Shown piece after piece: positions 24,546-32,388 of a stretch of DNA of 39,928 bases (position 1 is its first letter; each line of letters opens with the position of its first letter). Under the pieces are notes generated by a model. It worked only from the letters and a program-made list of their open reading frames with translations, had not been told where the DNA came from and did no database searches. This DNA comes from Ignavibacteriales bacterium (lineage in GTDB: Bacteria > Bacteroidota > Ignavibacteria > UBA10030 > UBA8401): assembly GCA_026390635.1 (NCBI GenBank), contig JAPLFO010000089.1, positions 1 to 39,928 of the forward strand, in the 5' to 3' direction. The position numbers were made by a program, and so were the translations under genes.

Positions 24546-25420
24546 TGACCACCACGGAACTCCTGAAAAAAGTCCGGCAGATTGAAATCAAGACGCGGGG
24601 GATGGTGAACCATCTCTTCTCGGGAGAATATCATTCCGTTTTCAAAGGACGCGGAATGGAATTCTCCGAGGTGCGCGAGTATCAATACGGCGATGATATT
24701 CGTTCGATCGACTGGAACGTCTCCGCCCGTTTCAATCATCCTTTTGTAAAGATATTTGAGGAAGAGCGCGAGCTGACAGTGATGCTGCTCGTCGATCTCA
24801 GCCGCTCCGAAGCGTTCGGCTCCGTGACGGCGATGAAGAATGAAATCGCGACGGAGATATGCGCCGTGCTTGCATTTTCAGCGATCCGGAACAACGACAA
24901 AGTCGGATTGATTCTGTTCACCGATACGATTGAAAAATTTATTCCGCCGAAGAAAGGAAAATCGCACATCCTCCGCATCGTCCGCGAGCTCCTCTCCTTT
25001 GAACCCTCCGGCAGCAGGACGAGCCTGCGCCTCGGTCTTGAATACCTGCATAACGTCATCAAGAAGCGGGCGATCACATTTGTGATTTCCGATTTTGTCG
25101 ACGCCGACTACGACGATGCCTTGCGTATCGCCGCCCGTCGGCACGATGTCATCGCAATAACGTTGCAGGATCCGCGCGAACGCGAACTGCCGCGCGTCGG
25201 CATCGTCAACATGCGAGATGCCGAGTCGGGGCAGGAACGATGGATCGATACGAACAGCGTCCATGTGCAGCAGTCGTTGAGGACGTACTGGAAAGAACAC
25301 GAAGCACGGCTGCGCAAGTTGTTCCTTTCCACCAAGGTGGATCGCATCGACATCAGGATCGATCAACCATACATCAAACCGCTGGTGGATTTCTTCAAAT
25401 TGCGGGAGCGACGCCTGTGA
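24545..25420 (+). CDS. DUF58 protein
   Basis: A 291-residue soluble protein of the DUF58 group with a VWA-like core. 'VNHLFSGEYHSVFKGRGMEFSEVREYQYGDDIRSIDWNVSARFNHPFVKIFEEERELTVMLLVDLSRSEAFGS', read in order, is the family signature ('GDDxRxIDWxxSAR'). 'KVGLILFTDTIEKFIPPKKGKSHILRIVRELL' follows. DLSRS matches the metal-site DxSxS pattern. It overlaps moxR by 1 bp, and its stop overlaps the next start by 4 bp (GTGA). MoxR-DUF58-VWA gene sets are conserved; the set is linked to envelope stress tolerance in Bacteroidota, though the mechanism is not settled. Confidence 0.92.
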   Translation: MTTTELLKKVRQIEIKTRGMVNHLFSGEYHSVFKGRGMEFSEVREYQYGDDIRSIDWNVSARFNHPFVKIFEEERELTVMLLVDLSRSEAFGSVTAMKNEIATEICAVLAFSAIRNNDKVGLILFTDTIEKFIPPKKGKSHILRIVRELLSFEPSGSRTSLRLGLEYLHNVIKKRAITFVISDFVDADYDDALRIAARRHDVIAITLQDPRERELPRVGIVNMRDAESGQERWIDTNSVHVQQSLRTYWKEHEARLRKLFLSTKVDRIDIRIDQPYIKPLVDFFKLRERRL

Positions 25421-26388
25421 CGACGCATGTATCGCCGATTGCTTCCAACGTCAGGAACCGCATCGCTGCCGCCGTGATAGTGTTGATGTTGGGGGGAGTG
25501 CCGCTCTATGCACAGCCGGTGACAGTGGATGTCCATGCGGATTCCAGCGCTATCGTCATGGGCAATTGGTTCCGATATACGCTGGACGTGAAGCATCCGG
25601 TGAATATTCCGGTGATACTGCCGCAGCTGAAGGATTCGATCGGAAAATTTTCCATCGTGAAGGAAGACTCGCTCACGGTGCAGCGAAACGGGGATCAGGA
25701 AACGCTTCACAAGGAATTTATCCTCAGTGCCTACGAGCCGGGCCAGCTGACAATTCCTCCGGTCACCATCGGGTATCGAAGCGGATCAGATACTGCTCTG
25801 ACCGCAGTGATGTCAAATCCGATCGGGATTACCGTTGCCGGCGTGCAGGTGGACACCGCGCAGGGAATAAAAGATGTCAAAGATCCGCTGAGCCTTTCAC
25901 TGACATGGAGGGAAATACTGCTGTATGGCGGCATTGTGTTCCTGCTGGCGGCGCTCGTGTATGCAGCGTTCTATCTTTACAGGAAATTCAAGAAGATTCC
26001 TGCAGTCGTTGAAGAAGTCATTCCGCCGCGCGCAGCTCACATTGTCGCTTTTGAAAAACTGAAAGAATTGGAAGACAGGCGGCTGTGGCAGCAGGGCGAA
26101 ATCAAGGCATTCTACAGCGATGCGACGGAGATTATCCGCGAGTATTTCGAACGCCGCTACGAATTTCTGGCGCTTGAGATGACAACCGACGAAATTCTGG
26201 ATCAACTTCGGAAGCAAATCACCGACGCCGGAATGCTTCGGATGATTGCGGAACTTTTTATCGATGCAGATCTCGTCAAATTTGCAAAGCATACACCAGT
26301 CGCGTCGGAATGTGAATCGGTGATTCCCGCTTCACGCGACATTGTGGATCGTACCAAAGTACCCGAGGTGCCGGAAAACGATGTTTGA
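25417..26388 (+). CDS. Single-pass membrane protein of the Bat operon (BatD N-domain/DUF4381-like)
   Basis: I start this 323-residue protein at GTG 25417, which overlaps the DUF58 stop as GTGA and has GGGAG 8 bases upstream. A longer in-frame extension to 25240 lies inside DUF58. Signal segment 'IAAAVIVLMLGGVPLYAQ', then an exported beta-rich domain (about 35-160) with 'FILSAYEPGQLTIPPVTIGYRS' resembling BatD-type repeats, a membrane helix at about 170-190 ('ILLYGGIVFLLAALVYAAFYLY'), and a cytoplasmic helical domain ('WQQGEIKAFYSDATEIIREYFERRYEFLALEMTTDEIL') like DUF4381 or the BatD C-terminus. It probably links the VWA proteins to the periplasm. Naming is uncertain; a separate BatD is encoded downstream. 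Confidence 0.75.
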   Translation: MTTHVSPIASNVRNRIAAAVIVLMLGGVPLYAQPVTVDVHADSSAIVMGNWFRYTLDVKHPVNIPVILPQLKDSIGKFSIVKEDSLTVQRNGDQETLHKEFILSAYEPGQLTIPPVTIGYRSGSDTALTAVMSNPIGITVAGVQVDTAQGIKDVKDPLSLSLTWREILLYGGIVFLLAALVYAAFYLYRKFKKIPAVVEEVIPPRAAHIVAFEKLKELEDRRLWQQGEIKAFYSDATEIIREYFERRYEFLALEMTTDEILDQLRKQITDAGMLRMIAELFIDADLVKFAKHTPVASECESVIPASRDIVDRTKVPEVPENDV

Positions 26389-27355
26389 CCAATCATTTGC
26401 AAATCCATATATGCTGTTGCTGCTTCTGCTGATTCCCGGCATCAGCCTGTGGTACGTCTATCGGCTCCGGAAGAAGCCGAGCGTCATGCGCTATGCATCC
26501 CTCGCGCCGTTTGGCGGTCTGAGCGCGACAAAGAAAGAACGCTTCCGGCACCTTCCGTTTGTTCTGCAGATGGCCGCACTCCTGCTCGTCATTATCGCTC
26601 TGGCCAGGCCGCAGTCAACGTCGCATGGAGAAAATGTGTACTCCGAAGGAATCGATATCGTCCTGGCGCTGGATATTTCGGGAAGCATGCTGGCTGAGGA
26701 TTTCCGTCCGAACCGGATTGAAGCATCGAAAGCAGTCGCGCAGGATTTTGTCAGCGCGCGATCGAACGACCGCATCGGCCTGGTGATTTTTTCTGCCGAG
26801 AGTTTCACACAATGTCCGTTGACGGTTGACTACGGCGTACTGAAGAATCTTATCAAGCAAGTACACATGGGCATGGTGGAAGACGGAACAGCCATCGGAC
26901 TCGGACTTGCCAACGCTGTCAACCGGCTGAAGGACAGCAAGTCAAAAAGCAAAGTGATCATTCTCCTGACCGACGGTGTGAATAATCGCGGTGAAATCGA
27001 TCCGTTGACCGCGGCGCAGATTGCCCAATCGTACGGTATCCGCGTTTACACGATTGGTGTCGGAACCGTCGGTGAGGCGCCCTATCCGGTGCAGACACCG
27101 TTCGGAACCCGGTATCAGATGATGAAAGTGGAAATTGACGAAGATGCACTGCGAAAAGTCGCCGATGTGACTGACGGCAAATATTTCCGCGCCACGGACA
27201 ACAGAACGCTTCAGAAAGTGTACAAGGAAATCGAGATCGAAGTCCGGTCCTACCGGCGCCACCGGGAATTGTTTTACGCCTACGCCTGGGGAGCGCTCGG
27301 CATGATGCTGCTGCAGGCATTGCTGACAGGAACTTGGCTGAGGAAATTACCATGA
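26381..27355 (+). CDS. batA: BatA: membrane-anchored VWA protein
   Basis: A 324-residue protein with the N-terminal aerotolerance-type helix ('FANPYMLLLLLLIPGISLWYVY'), a second helix ('LPFVLQMAALLLVIIALARPQ'), a VWA domain with MIDAS motif DISGS from Asp98, then 'LLTDGVNNRGEIDPLTAAQIA', and a C-terminal helix. The ATG at 26381 is chosen because it begins at the membrane segment; it overlaps the previous gene by 8 bp. The frame could open 13 codons earlier. The expected place is the inner membrane with VWA domain in the periplasm, metal-dependent protein binding, and partner BatB. Confidence 0.93.
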   Translation: MFDQSFANPYMLLLLLLIPGISLWYVYRLRKKPSVMRYASLAPFGGLSATKKERFRHLPFVLQMAALLLVIIALARPQSTSHGENVYSEGIDIVLALDISGSMLAEDFRPNRIEASKAVAQDFVSARSNDRIGLVIFSAESFTQCPLTVDYGVLKNLIKQVHMGMVEDGTAIGLGLANAVNRLKDSKSKSKVIILLTDGVNNRGEIDPLTAAQIAQSYGIRVYTIGVGTVGEAPYPVQTPFGTRYQMMKVEIDEDALRKVADVTDGKYFRATDNRTLQKVYKEIEIEVRSYRRHRELFYAYAWGALGMMLLQALLTGTWLRKLP

Positions 27356-28407
27356 TCCGGTTCGCACATCCCTCGACTCTGTGGTATCTGCTGCTGCTGC
27401 CGGCGCTAGCAATATTCTTCTGGTATGTGTACCAACGGCGGGTGAAAGCCGCCGCCGCTTTTGCTTCCGCTCAGATGCTGAGCCGGTTGGCGGCAGAGGC
27501 AAGCACGCGGAAGTGGTTTTTCAGAGCCGCCTTGATTATGATATCCGCTGCGCTCTTGATTGTTGGCCTTGCGAACCCGCTTGTCGGGACGCGGCTGGAA
27601 GACGTGAAACAGGAGGGCGTCGATATTTTCATTGCGCTCGATGTTTCGCTGTCCATGAAGGCGGAAGACGTCAAGCCGAACCGGCTGGAGAAAGCGAAAT
27701 ACGAAATCGGCAATCTCATCCGCCGTCTTTCCGGAGACAGGATCGGATTGATCGTATTCTCCGGCCAGAGCTATGTGCAGTTTCCATTGACAACAGACTA
27801 CAGCGCGGCGAATCTCTTTCTGGACGTCGTGGATGTGGAGTCGGTGCCGGATCCCGGAACTGCAATTGGTTCCTCGATTGCCCAGGCACTGAAATCGTTC
27901 GACTGGGAAGCGCAGACACAAAAAGTGCTGGTGATCATTACCGACGGCGAAAACAATGAGGGTGATGCAGCCGCGCTGGCGGATGATGCGGCAAAGAAGG
28001 GTGTGCTTATCTATACAATCGGTATGGGTTCTGCCACCGGCGTGCCGATTCCGCTGTATGATGCCAATGGACATCAAACGGACTTCAAACGCGACCGCTC
28101 CGGGAACGTCGTCCTCACGAAACTCGATCAGACGACGCTGGAGAAAATCGCAGCGGCAGGCAACGGCAAGTTTTACCAGGCGTCAAACTCGCAGGATGAA
28201 TTGGATGCGATCTATAAAGACATCAATGCATTGCAGAAAAGAGAATTCGGCACGAAGCAATTCACTGATTTTGAAGACCAATTTCAGTATTTTCTGGGGG
28301 TCGCACTTCTGTTGATGCTGCTGGAAGTAATTCTCTCAGACCGGAAAACGGCATGGTTGTCGCGATTCAATCCCTTTAAAGGCATCGACGCGGGGAAAGA
28401 AAAATGA
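27352..28407 (+). CDS. batB: BatB: membrane-anchored VWA protein
   Basis: A 351-residue paralogue of the preceding gene: 'FAHPSTLWYLLLLPALAIFFWYVYQRR', a second helix ('RAALIMISAALLIVGLANP'), VWA MIDAS DVSLS from Asp97, 'ITDGENNEGDAAALADDAAKKG', and a C-terminal helix ('YFLGVALLLMLLEVIL'). ATG 27352 overlaps the BatA stop (ATGA) and has GAGGA upstream; a TTG at 27334 is a poorer choice. BatA and BatB are expected to form a complex with BatC. Confidence 0.93.
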   Translation: MIRFAHPSTLWYLLLLPALAIFFWYVYQRRVKAAAAFASAQMLSRLAAEASTRKWFFRAALIMISAALLIVGLANPLVGTRLEDVKQEGVDIFIALDVSLSMKAEDVKPNRLEKAKYEIGNLIRRLSGDRIGLIVFSGQSYVQFPLTTDYSAANLFLDVVDVESVPDPGTAIGSSIAQALKSFDWEAQTQKVLVIITDGENNEGDAAALADDAAKKGVLIYTIGMGSATGVPIPLYDANGHQTDFKRDRSGNVVLTKLDQTTLEKIAAAGNGKFYQASNSQDELDAIYKDINALQKREFGTKQFTDFEDQFQYFLGVALLLMLLEVILSDRKTAWLSRFNPFKGIDAGKEK

Positions 28408-29273
28408 TAGAATTACAATTGGCCAGAATCCAGAATCCCAAACAGCAGGAAGGTGTCATTCTGAGTCGCGTAGCGACGAAGAATCCACTGCTCTGGATTC
28501 TTCGCGGAGCCTGCGCTGAGCAGAGCCGAAGCGCTCAGAATGACAAAGAGAATATCACGCTGTCGAGGCTGCAAATCTCGATCAGTATCTTGTTATTGCT
28601 CTTCGTGATTGTTGTCGCAGTTCCAGCACAATCGATCCGCTCGCATATCAACGGCGGGAACGATTTGTACAAAGAGAAAAAATTTGCCGACGCAGAGGCT
28701 GAGTACCGCAAAGGATTGGAAAAAGACAATCAGCTCATGCATGGCTATTTCAATCTCGGCGATGCCATGTACAAGCAAAACCGGCACGACGAAGCGATCC
28801 AGAATTTTGAGACGGCGTTGTCAAAGACTAAAGATCCGGAGATGACGTCGCGCCTGTATCACAATATCGGGAATTCGTACTTTGAAGGGAAGAAGTACGC
28901 GGAGAGCATCGACGCCTACAAGCGCGCCCTGCGTGCCAGTCCGAAGGACGAAGAGACGCGATACAATCTTGCCTACGCCCAACGAATGCTGAGAGAACAA
29001 CAACAGCAGCAGAAGCAGGACAAAGACAAGAAGAATGACAAAAAGAAAGATCAGAATCAGAAGGACAAAGACAAACAGCAGCAGCAGAACAAGCAGGATC
29101 AGCAGAAGAATCAGGATCAGCAAAAGAACCAGGCGCAGAAACAGCAGGAAAAGCAAATGTCCAAGCCGGAAGCGCAGCGTATTCTGGATGCATTGAAGAA
29201 TGACGAAAAGGACATCCAGAAAAAATTGCGTCGGCGGGCGGCTATCCGCGTCAATGTCGAAAAAGACTGGTGA
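28404..29273 (+). CDS. batC: BatC: TPR protein with palindromic element in its 5' coding end
   Basis: A 289-residue protein. ATG 28404 overlaps the BatB stop (ATGA). Residues 1-17 are followed by 30 codons (18-47, 28455-28544) that are a copy of the GTCATTCTGAG palindromic repeat, read in frame. Only then comes the signal/anchor helix ('ISILLLLFVIVVAVPAQS', about 58-77). TPR units follow ('ANLYKEK'-like 'GNDLYKEKKFADAEAEYRKGL', 'LMHGYFNLGDAMYKQNRHDEAIQ', 'YHNIGNSYFEGKKYAESIDAYKRAL'), then an extreme Gln/Lys/Asn/Asp-rich stretch (about 198-262) and a basic end. No usable ATG, GTG or TTG lies between the repeat and the hydrophobic segment, so the repeat is probably translated, giving an unusually long n-region. 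Confidence 0.88.
   Translation: MIELQLARIQNPKQQEGVILSRVATKNPLLWILRGACAEQSRSAQNDKENITLSRLQISISILLLLFVIVVAVPAQSIRSHINGGNDLYKEKKFADAEAEYRKGLEKDNQLMHGYFNLGDAMYKQNRHDEAIQNFETALSKTKDPEMTSRLYHNIGNSYFEGKKYAESIDAYKRALRASPKDEETRYNLAYAQRMLREQQQQQKQDKDKKNDKKKDQNQKDKDKQQQQNKQDQQKNQDQQKNQAQKQQEKQMSKPEAQRILDALKNDEKDIQKKLRRRAAIRVNVEKDW
28455..28544. repeat. Palindromic MITE-like element, 90-bp copy inside batC
   Basis: The ends gtcattctgag (28455-28465) and ctcagaatgac (28534-28544) are exact complements. An inner pair gaagaatcca (28478-28487) / tggattcttc (28494-28503) is also perfect. Both pairs are shared with the intergenic copy at 4811-5016. The length is exactly 90 bp, so the batC frame is kept. Confidence 0.85.
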
Positions 29274-31135
29274 GAATGTCAATCGGAATCAAATATTTGA
29301 AGAGCAGGCGGCTTCTCGTCCTGGCGATGGCGCTTGCACTATGGGCTATTGAAACACCTGCGGCTTTCGCTCAGGAACTCACCGCCGCCGTGGACAAGGC
29401 TACGGTGGCGACCGATGAACATTTCCAGCTGGAATTCACATTCACTGGCGGCGGCGTGAGCGGCGGGAAGAATTTCAAAATGCCGGATATGAGCAGGTTT
29501 CTTATTCTCTCGGGGCCCAGCCAGTCGACGAGCATGCAAATCATCAATGGATCGGTTTCATCATCCGTTACGTACAGCTATGTGTTGCAGCCGCGCGACC
29601 CGGGAAAATTTGTCATTGGTACTGCCACTATCGAAGCAGGAGGCAAGCAGTATTCGTCGCAGCCGCTGACCATTACCGTTGTGAAAGGATCGGGCAAATC
29701 CGCGCCATCTGCCGGTGCCCAGCAGCAGGCAGATGCACAGGTGCAGGTTGGCGACAATCTATTCCTGCGTGCCGTCGTCGATCGTTCCCGAGTCTTTGTC
29801 GGTGAACAAATCACCGTGCAATACAAGATCTATACACGGGTACGGATTGGCAACTATTCGCTGAACAAACTTCCCGCGATGACCGGGTTCTGGGGCGAAG
29901 AACTCGCGATGCCGCAGCAGGTGAATCTTGCCAACGAAACGATCAACGGAAAGCAATACCAGGTCGGAACACTGAAGAAGACGGCGCTCTTTCCGACACA
30001 ATCCGGTACGCTGCAGATTACTCCCATGGACATCACCTGTCAGGTGCAAGTGCAGGCACAGAACCGCCGCCGCTCCAATGACTGGTTTGATCAGTTTTTC
30101 AATGATCCGTTCGGCGCCGGTGGAAGCATGCAAAGTGTCAGCGTCAAAAGCCCGGCGGTGACCATCACGGTGCTGCCGCTGCCAAAGACGGATGTTCCTG
30201 CGTCGTTCAAGGGCGCAGTCGGACGATTTGGACTGCAGGTGTCGCTGTCCAAAAACCGTGTGAAGACGAACGAACCGGTAACGTTGAAAGCGGTCATTTC
30301 CGGTTCCGGCAATGTCAAAATTCTGGAAGCGCCCGCTCTGGAACTTCCCGGCGATTTCGAGAAATACGATCCGAAGGTCAACGAATCAATCGAGCGGAAT
30401 GGTGTCATCAACGGATCGAAGACGTTCGAGTGGCTGATTGTTCCCCGTTATCCGGGCGCGAAGAAGATTCCCGCTCTGGAATTTTCGTACTATGATCCGG
30501 CACGGGGAAAATACACCACCGTTCGTTCCAATCCAATCGATGTGACGGTGGAGAAGGGGAGTGCTGAATCGGTGCCGGCAGCTTCAGGCATCTCAAAGGA
30601 AGACGTCAAGCTATTAAGTCAGGATATCCGTTTCATCAAGACCGGCAATTCGTCCTTCCGTCCGAGAGATGAAGAATATCTCTCTTCAGGCACATTGCTG
30701 GCGCTGGCTGGCGTTCCGCTGCTTGGTTTCATCGGCCTGTTGATTTACCGGCAAAGTTCCGTGAAAGCCCGGGCTGACGTCGTTTCATTCCGGTCGCGGC
30801 GCGCAATGAAAATTGCGACAAAGCGATTGAAACAGGCAAAGATTCTCCTCGCGCGGAACGATGCGCAGGTGTTTTATGCAGAGATAGCGCGCGCACTCTG
30901 GGCGTATCTTGCGGACAAGCTGGCGATCGACACCGCATCACTGTCCATCGATTCCGTTTTCGATGAACTGACGCGTCGGGCAGTACCCGTCCCGCTGGCG
31001 GTACAAATCCGCGAAGCGTTGGAAGCGTGCGAATTTGCACGCTTTGCGCCGGCAAGCTCGTCCCCGGAAGAAAAGTCAAAAATGTACTCTGCTGCCAACG
31101 ATGTGATTGTCGCGGCGGAAAAGGAGCTGCACTAA
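29270..31135 (+). CDS. batD: BatD: oxygen-tolerance family membrane protein
   Basis: A 621-residue protein. The start is GTG 29270 (overlapping the BatC stop as GTGA) or ATG 29276; neither has a strong Shine-Dalgarno. Signal peptide ('RLLVLAMALALWAIETPAAFAQ'), then the BatD order: 'ELTAAVDKATVATDEHFQLEFTFTG', 'YSYVLQPRDPGKFVIGTATIEAGGKQYSSQPL', 'LFLRAVVDRSRVFVGEQITVQYKIYTR', and 'FEWLIVPRYPGAKKIPALEFSYYDP'. These are repeated Ig-like domains outside the membrane. A membrane helix at about 483-500 ('LLALAGVPLLGFIGLLIY') and a cytoplasmic helical C-terminal domain follow. A low-complexity 'GAQQQADAQVQ' linker is present near 150. It probably works with BatA/BatB at the envelope. Confidence 0.92.
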   Translation: MRMSIGIKYLKSRRLLVLAMALALWAIETPAAFAQELTAAVDKATVATDEHFQLEFTFTGGGVSGGKNFKMPDMSRFLILSGPSQSTSMQIINGSVSSSVTYSYVLQPRDPGKFVIGTATIEAGGKQYSSQPLTITVVKGSGKSAPSAGAQQQADAQVQVGDNLFLRAVVDRSRVFVGEQITVQYKIYTRVRIGNYSLNKLPAMTGFWGEELAMPQQVNLANETINGKQYQVGTLKKTALFPTQSGTLQITPMDITCQVQVQAQNRRRSNDWFDQFFNDPFGAGGSMQSVSVKSPAVTITVLPLPKTDVPASFKGAVGRFGLQVSLSKNRVKTNEPVTLKAVISGSGNVKILEAPALELPGDFEKYDPKVNESIERNGVINGSKTFEWLIVPRYPGAKKIPALEFSYYDPARGKYTTVRSNPIDVTVEKGSAESVPAASGISKEDVKLLSQDIRFIKTGNSSFRPRDEEYLSSGTLLALAGVPLLGFIGLLIYRQSSVKARADVVSFRSRRAMKIATKRLKQAKILLARNDAQVFYAEIARALWAYLADKLAIDTASLSIDSVFDELTRRAVPVPLAVQIREALEACEFARFAPASSSPEEKSKMYSAANDVIVAAEKELH

Positions 31136-31890
31136 TGCGAAGACTCCTCACCGCATGCATGATATTCTTCGGAGCGATGACCGCCGCCGCAGAGAACGGC
31201 AGCCAGACATACGGGACGGCGAATGCTCTGTACATGCAGGGCCGCTATGCAGACGCTGCCGCAGCCTATGAGTCCATCCTGAAGGGAGGATATGAAAGCG
31301 GCGAACTCTATTACAATCTCGGCAATGCATACTACAAGACCGGCCGTATTCAGAATTCGATTCTGAATTATGAACGCGCCAAACGCTACTTCCCTCATGA
31401 CGAGGACTTGCAGGTGAATCTGCAGATGGCCAACCTGCAGGTGGTCGACAAAATTGATATTGTACCGCAGTTATTCATATGGCGATGGATCGATGAAGTG
31501 CTCGGGCTCTTTTCCACGCAAACGTGGGGATGGATTCTCTATGCGCTGTTCATCGTGATGCTCGTGTCGTTCTCCCTGTTTCTTCTTCTCTCCGGATATA
31601 CTGAACGCCGTGCGTCGCTCGCCGCAGGAATGGTGACGGCGCTTCTGTTCACGATCGTACTCGGAATCTTTATCGGACAATCGTACAGAGATGAAAATAC
31701 CCGCTTCGCAATCATTATGGCGGATGTCACAAATGTGAAATCAGCTCCCGATGCGCGGGGCAACGATGCCTTCGTGCTTCATCGGGGAGTGAAGGTGCAG
31801 GTAGTGGACAGCGTCAATCAGTGGTGGAAGATTCGCCTGGCAGACGGTAAAGTGGGATGGGCGCCGCAGCCGGACTGTGAAGTGATCTGA
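31135..31890 (+). CDS. batE: BatE: TPR and SH3-like domain membrane protein
   Basis: A 251-residue protein from ATG 31135 (TAATG overlap with BatD; AGGAG 8 bases upstream). Signal peptide, two TPR units ('ANALYMQGRYADAAAAYESIL', 'GELYYNLGNAYYKTGRIQNSILNYERAKRYFP'), two membrane helices ('GWILYALFIVMLVSFSLFLLL' and 'AAGMVTALLFTIVLGIFIG'), then a bacterial SH3-like domain ('MADVTNVKSAPDARGNDAFVLHRGVKVQVVDSVNQWWKIRLADGKVGWAP'). This is the BatE layout. It is the last gene of the operon; a candidate terminator lies 16 bp after it. Confidence 0.92.
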   Translation: MRRLLTACMIFFGAMTAAAENGSQTYGTANALYMQGRYADAAAAYESILKGGYESGELYYNLGNAYYKTGRIQNSILNYERAKRYFPHDEDLQVNLQMANLQVVDKIDIVPQLFIWRWIDEVLGLFSTQTWGWILYALFIVMLVSFSLFLLLSGYTERRASLAAGMVTALLFTIVLGIFIGQSYRDENTRFAIIMADVTNVKSAPDARGNDAFVLHRGVKVQVVDSVNQWWKIRLADGKVGWAPQPDCEVI

Positions 31891-31905
31891 CGCTATACTT
31901 GTTGT

Positions 31906-31938
31906 AGAAAAATCCAGGCCTCCTTCGAAGGCTTTTCT
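31906..31938 (+). terminator. Candidate Rho-independent terminator of the Bat operon
   Basis: agaaaa...GCCT-ccttcga-AGGC-ttttct: a GC stem flanked by complementary A and T runs, immediately after batE. The outer A/T runs also pair, so it could act in both directions. Confidence 0.5.
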
Positions 31939-32120
31939 ATTGTCACTCTCACCGAAATTTCATATCTTCTGAAAATTATCCTGCCGGTTTGTTGCGCTGA
32001 GCAAAGCAGAAATGTCAGGCGCCGAGTACCCAAAGGGGACTGGATTTCTGCGACTTATCTTGTTAAACTCGTGGCGTTGCCACTGACCAACTGATGTTAT
32101 GCAAAAGAGAATGAATCTAC

Positions 32121-32310
32121 ATGTCACCCCTCACGGGGTTTGATCGTAGTATTTTGATTATGCTATGATCATATCGCGCCTTCGGAGCTTTTATCACGAG
32201 CAGCGAAGTAATTAGTGTTACCGATTGTTTTTTGGGAGAAATCCCGAAGGGATGCAATGTTAATAGATTGAAGGAACCTTCTTGATTTCAAACTCCGTTA
32301 GGTGTGACAT
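32121..32310. repeat. 190-bp intergenic element with related inverted ends
   Basis: It begins atgtcacccctcacggggtt, and ends with aactccgttaggtgtgacat, whose complement differs at only a few positions. The interior holds smaller repeats such as cgcgccttcggagc and atcccgaagggat. No open frame. It is a third dispersed-looking repeat type in the window. The remainder of the 31891-32388 gap holds a small pair gcagaaat/atttctgc (32006-32013, 32044-32051) and no gene. Confidence 0.55.
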
Positions 32311-32388
32311 AAAAACAATCACTGAAGCTGCAAAGAATGTTTTTTACGTAACGTGAGTGACTAATATATTTCGGGAGAGAGAATTCCA

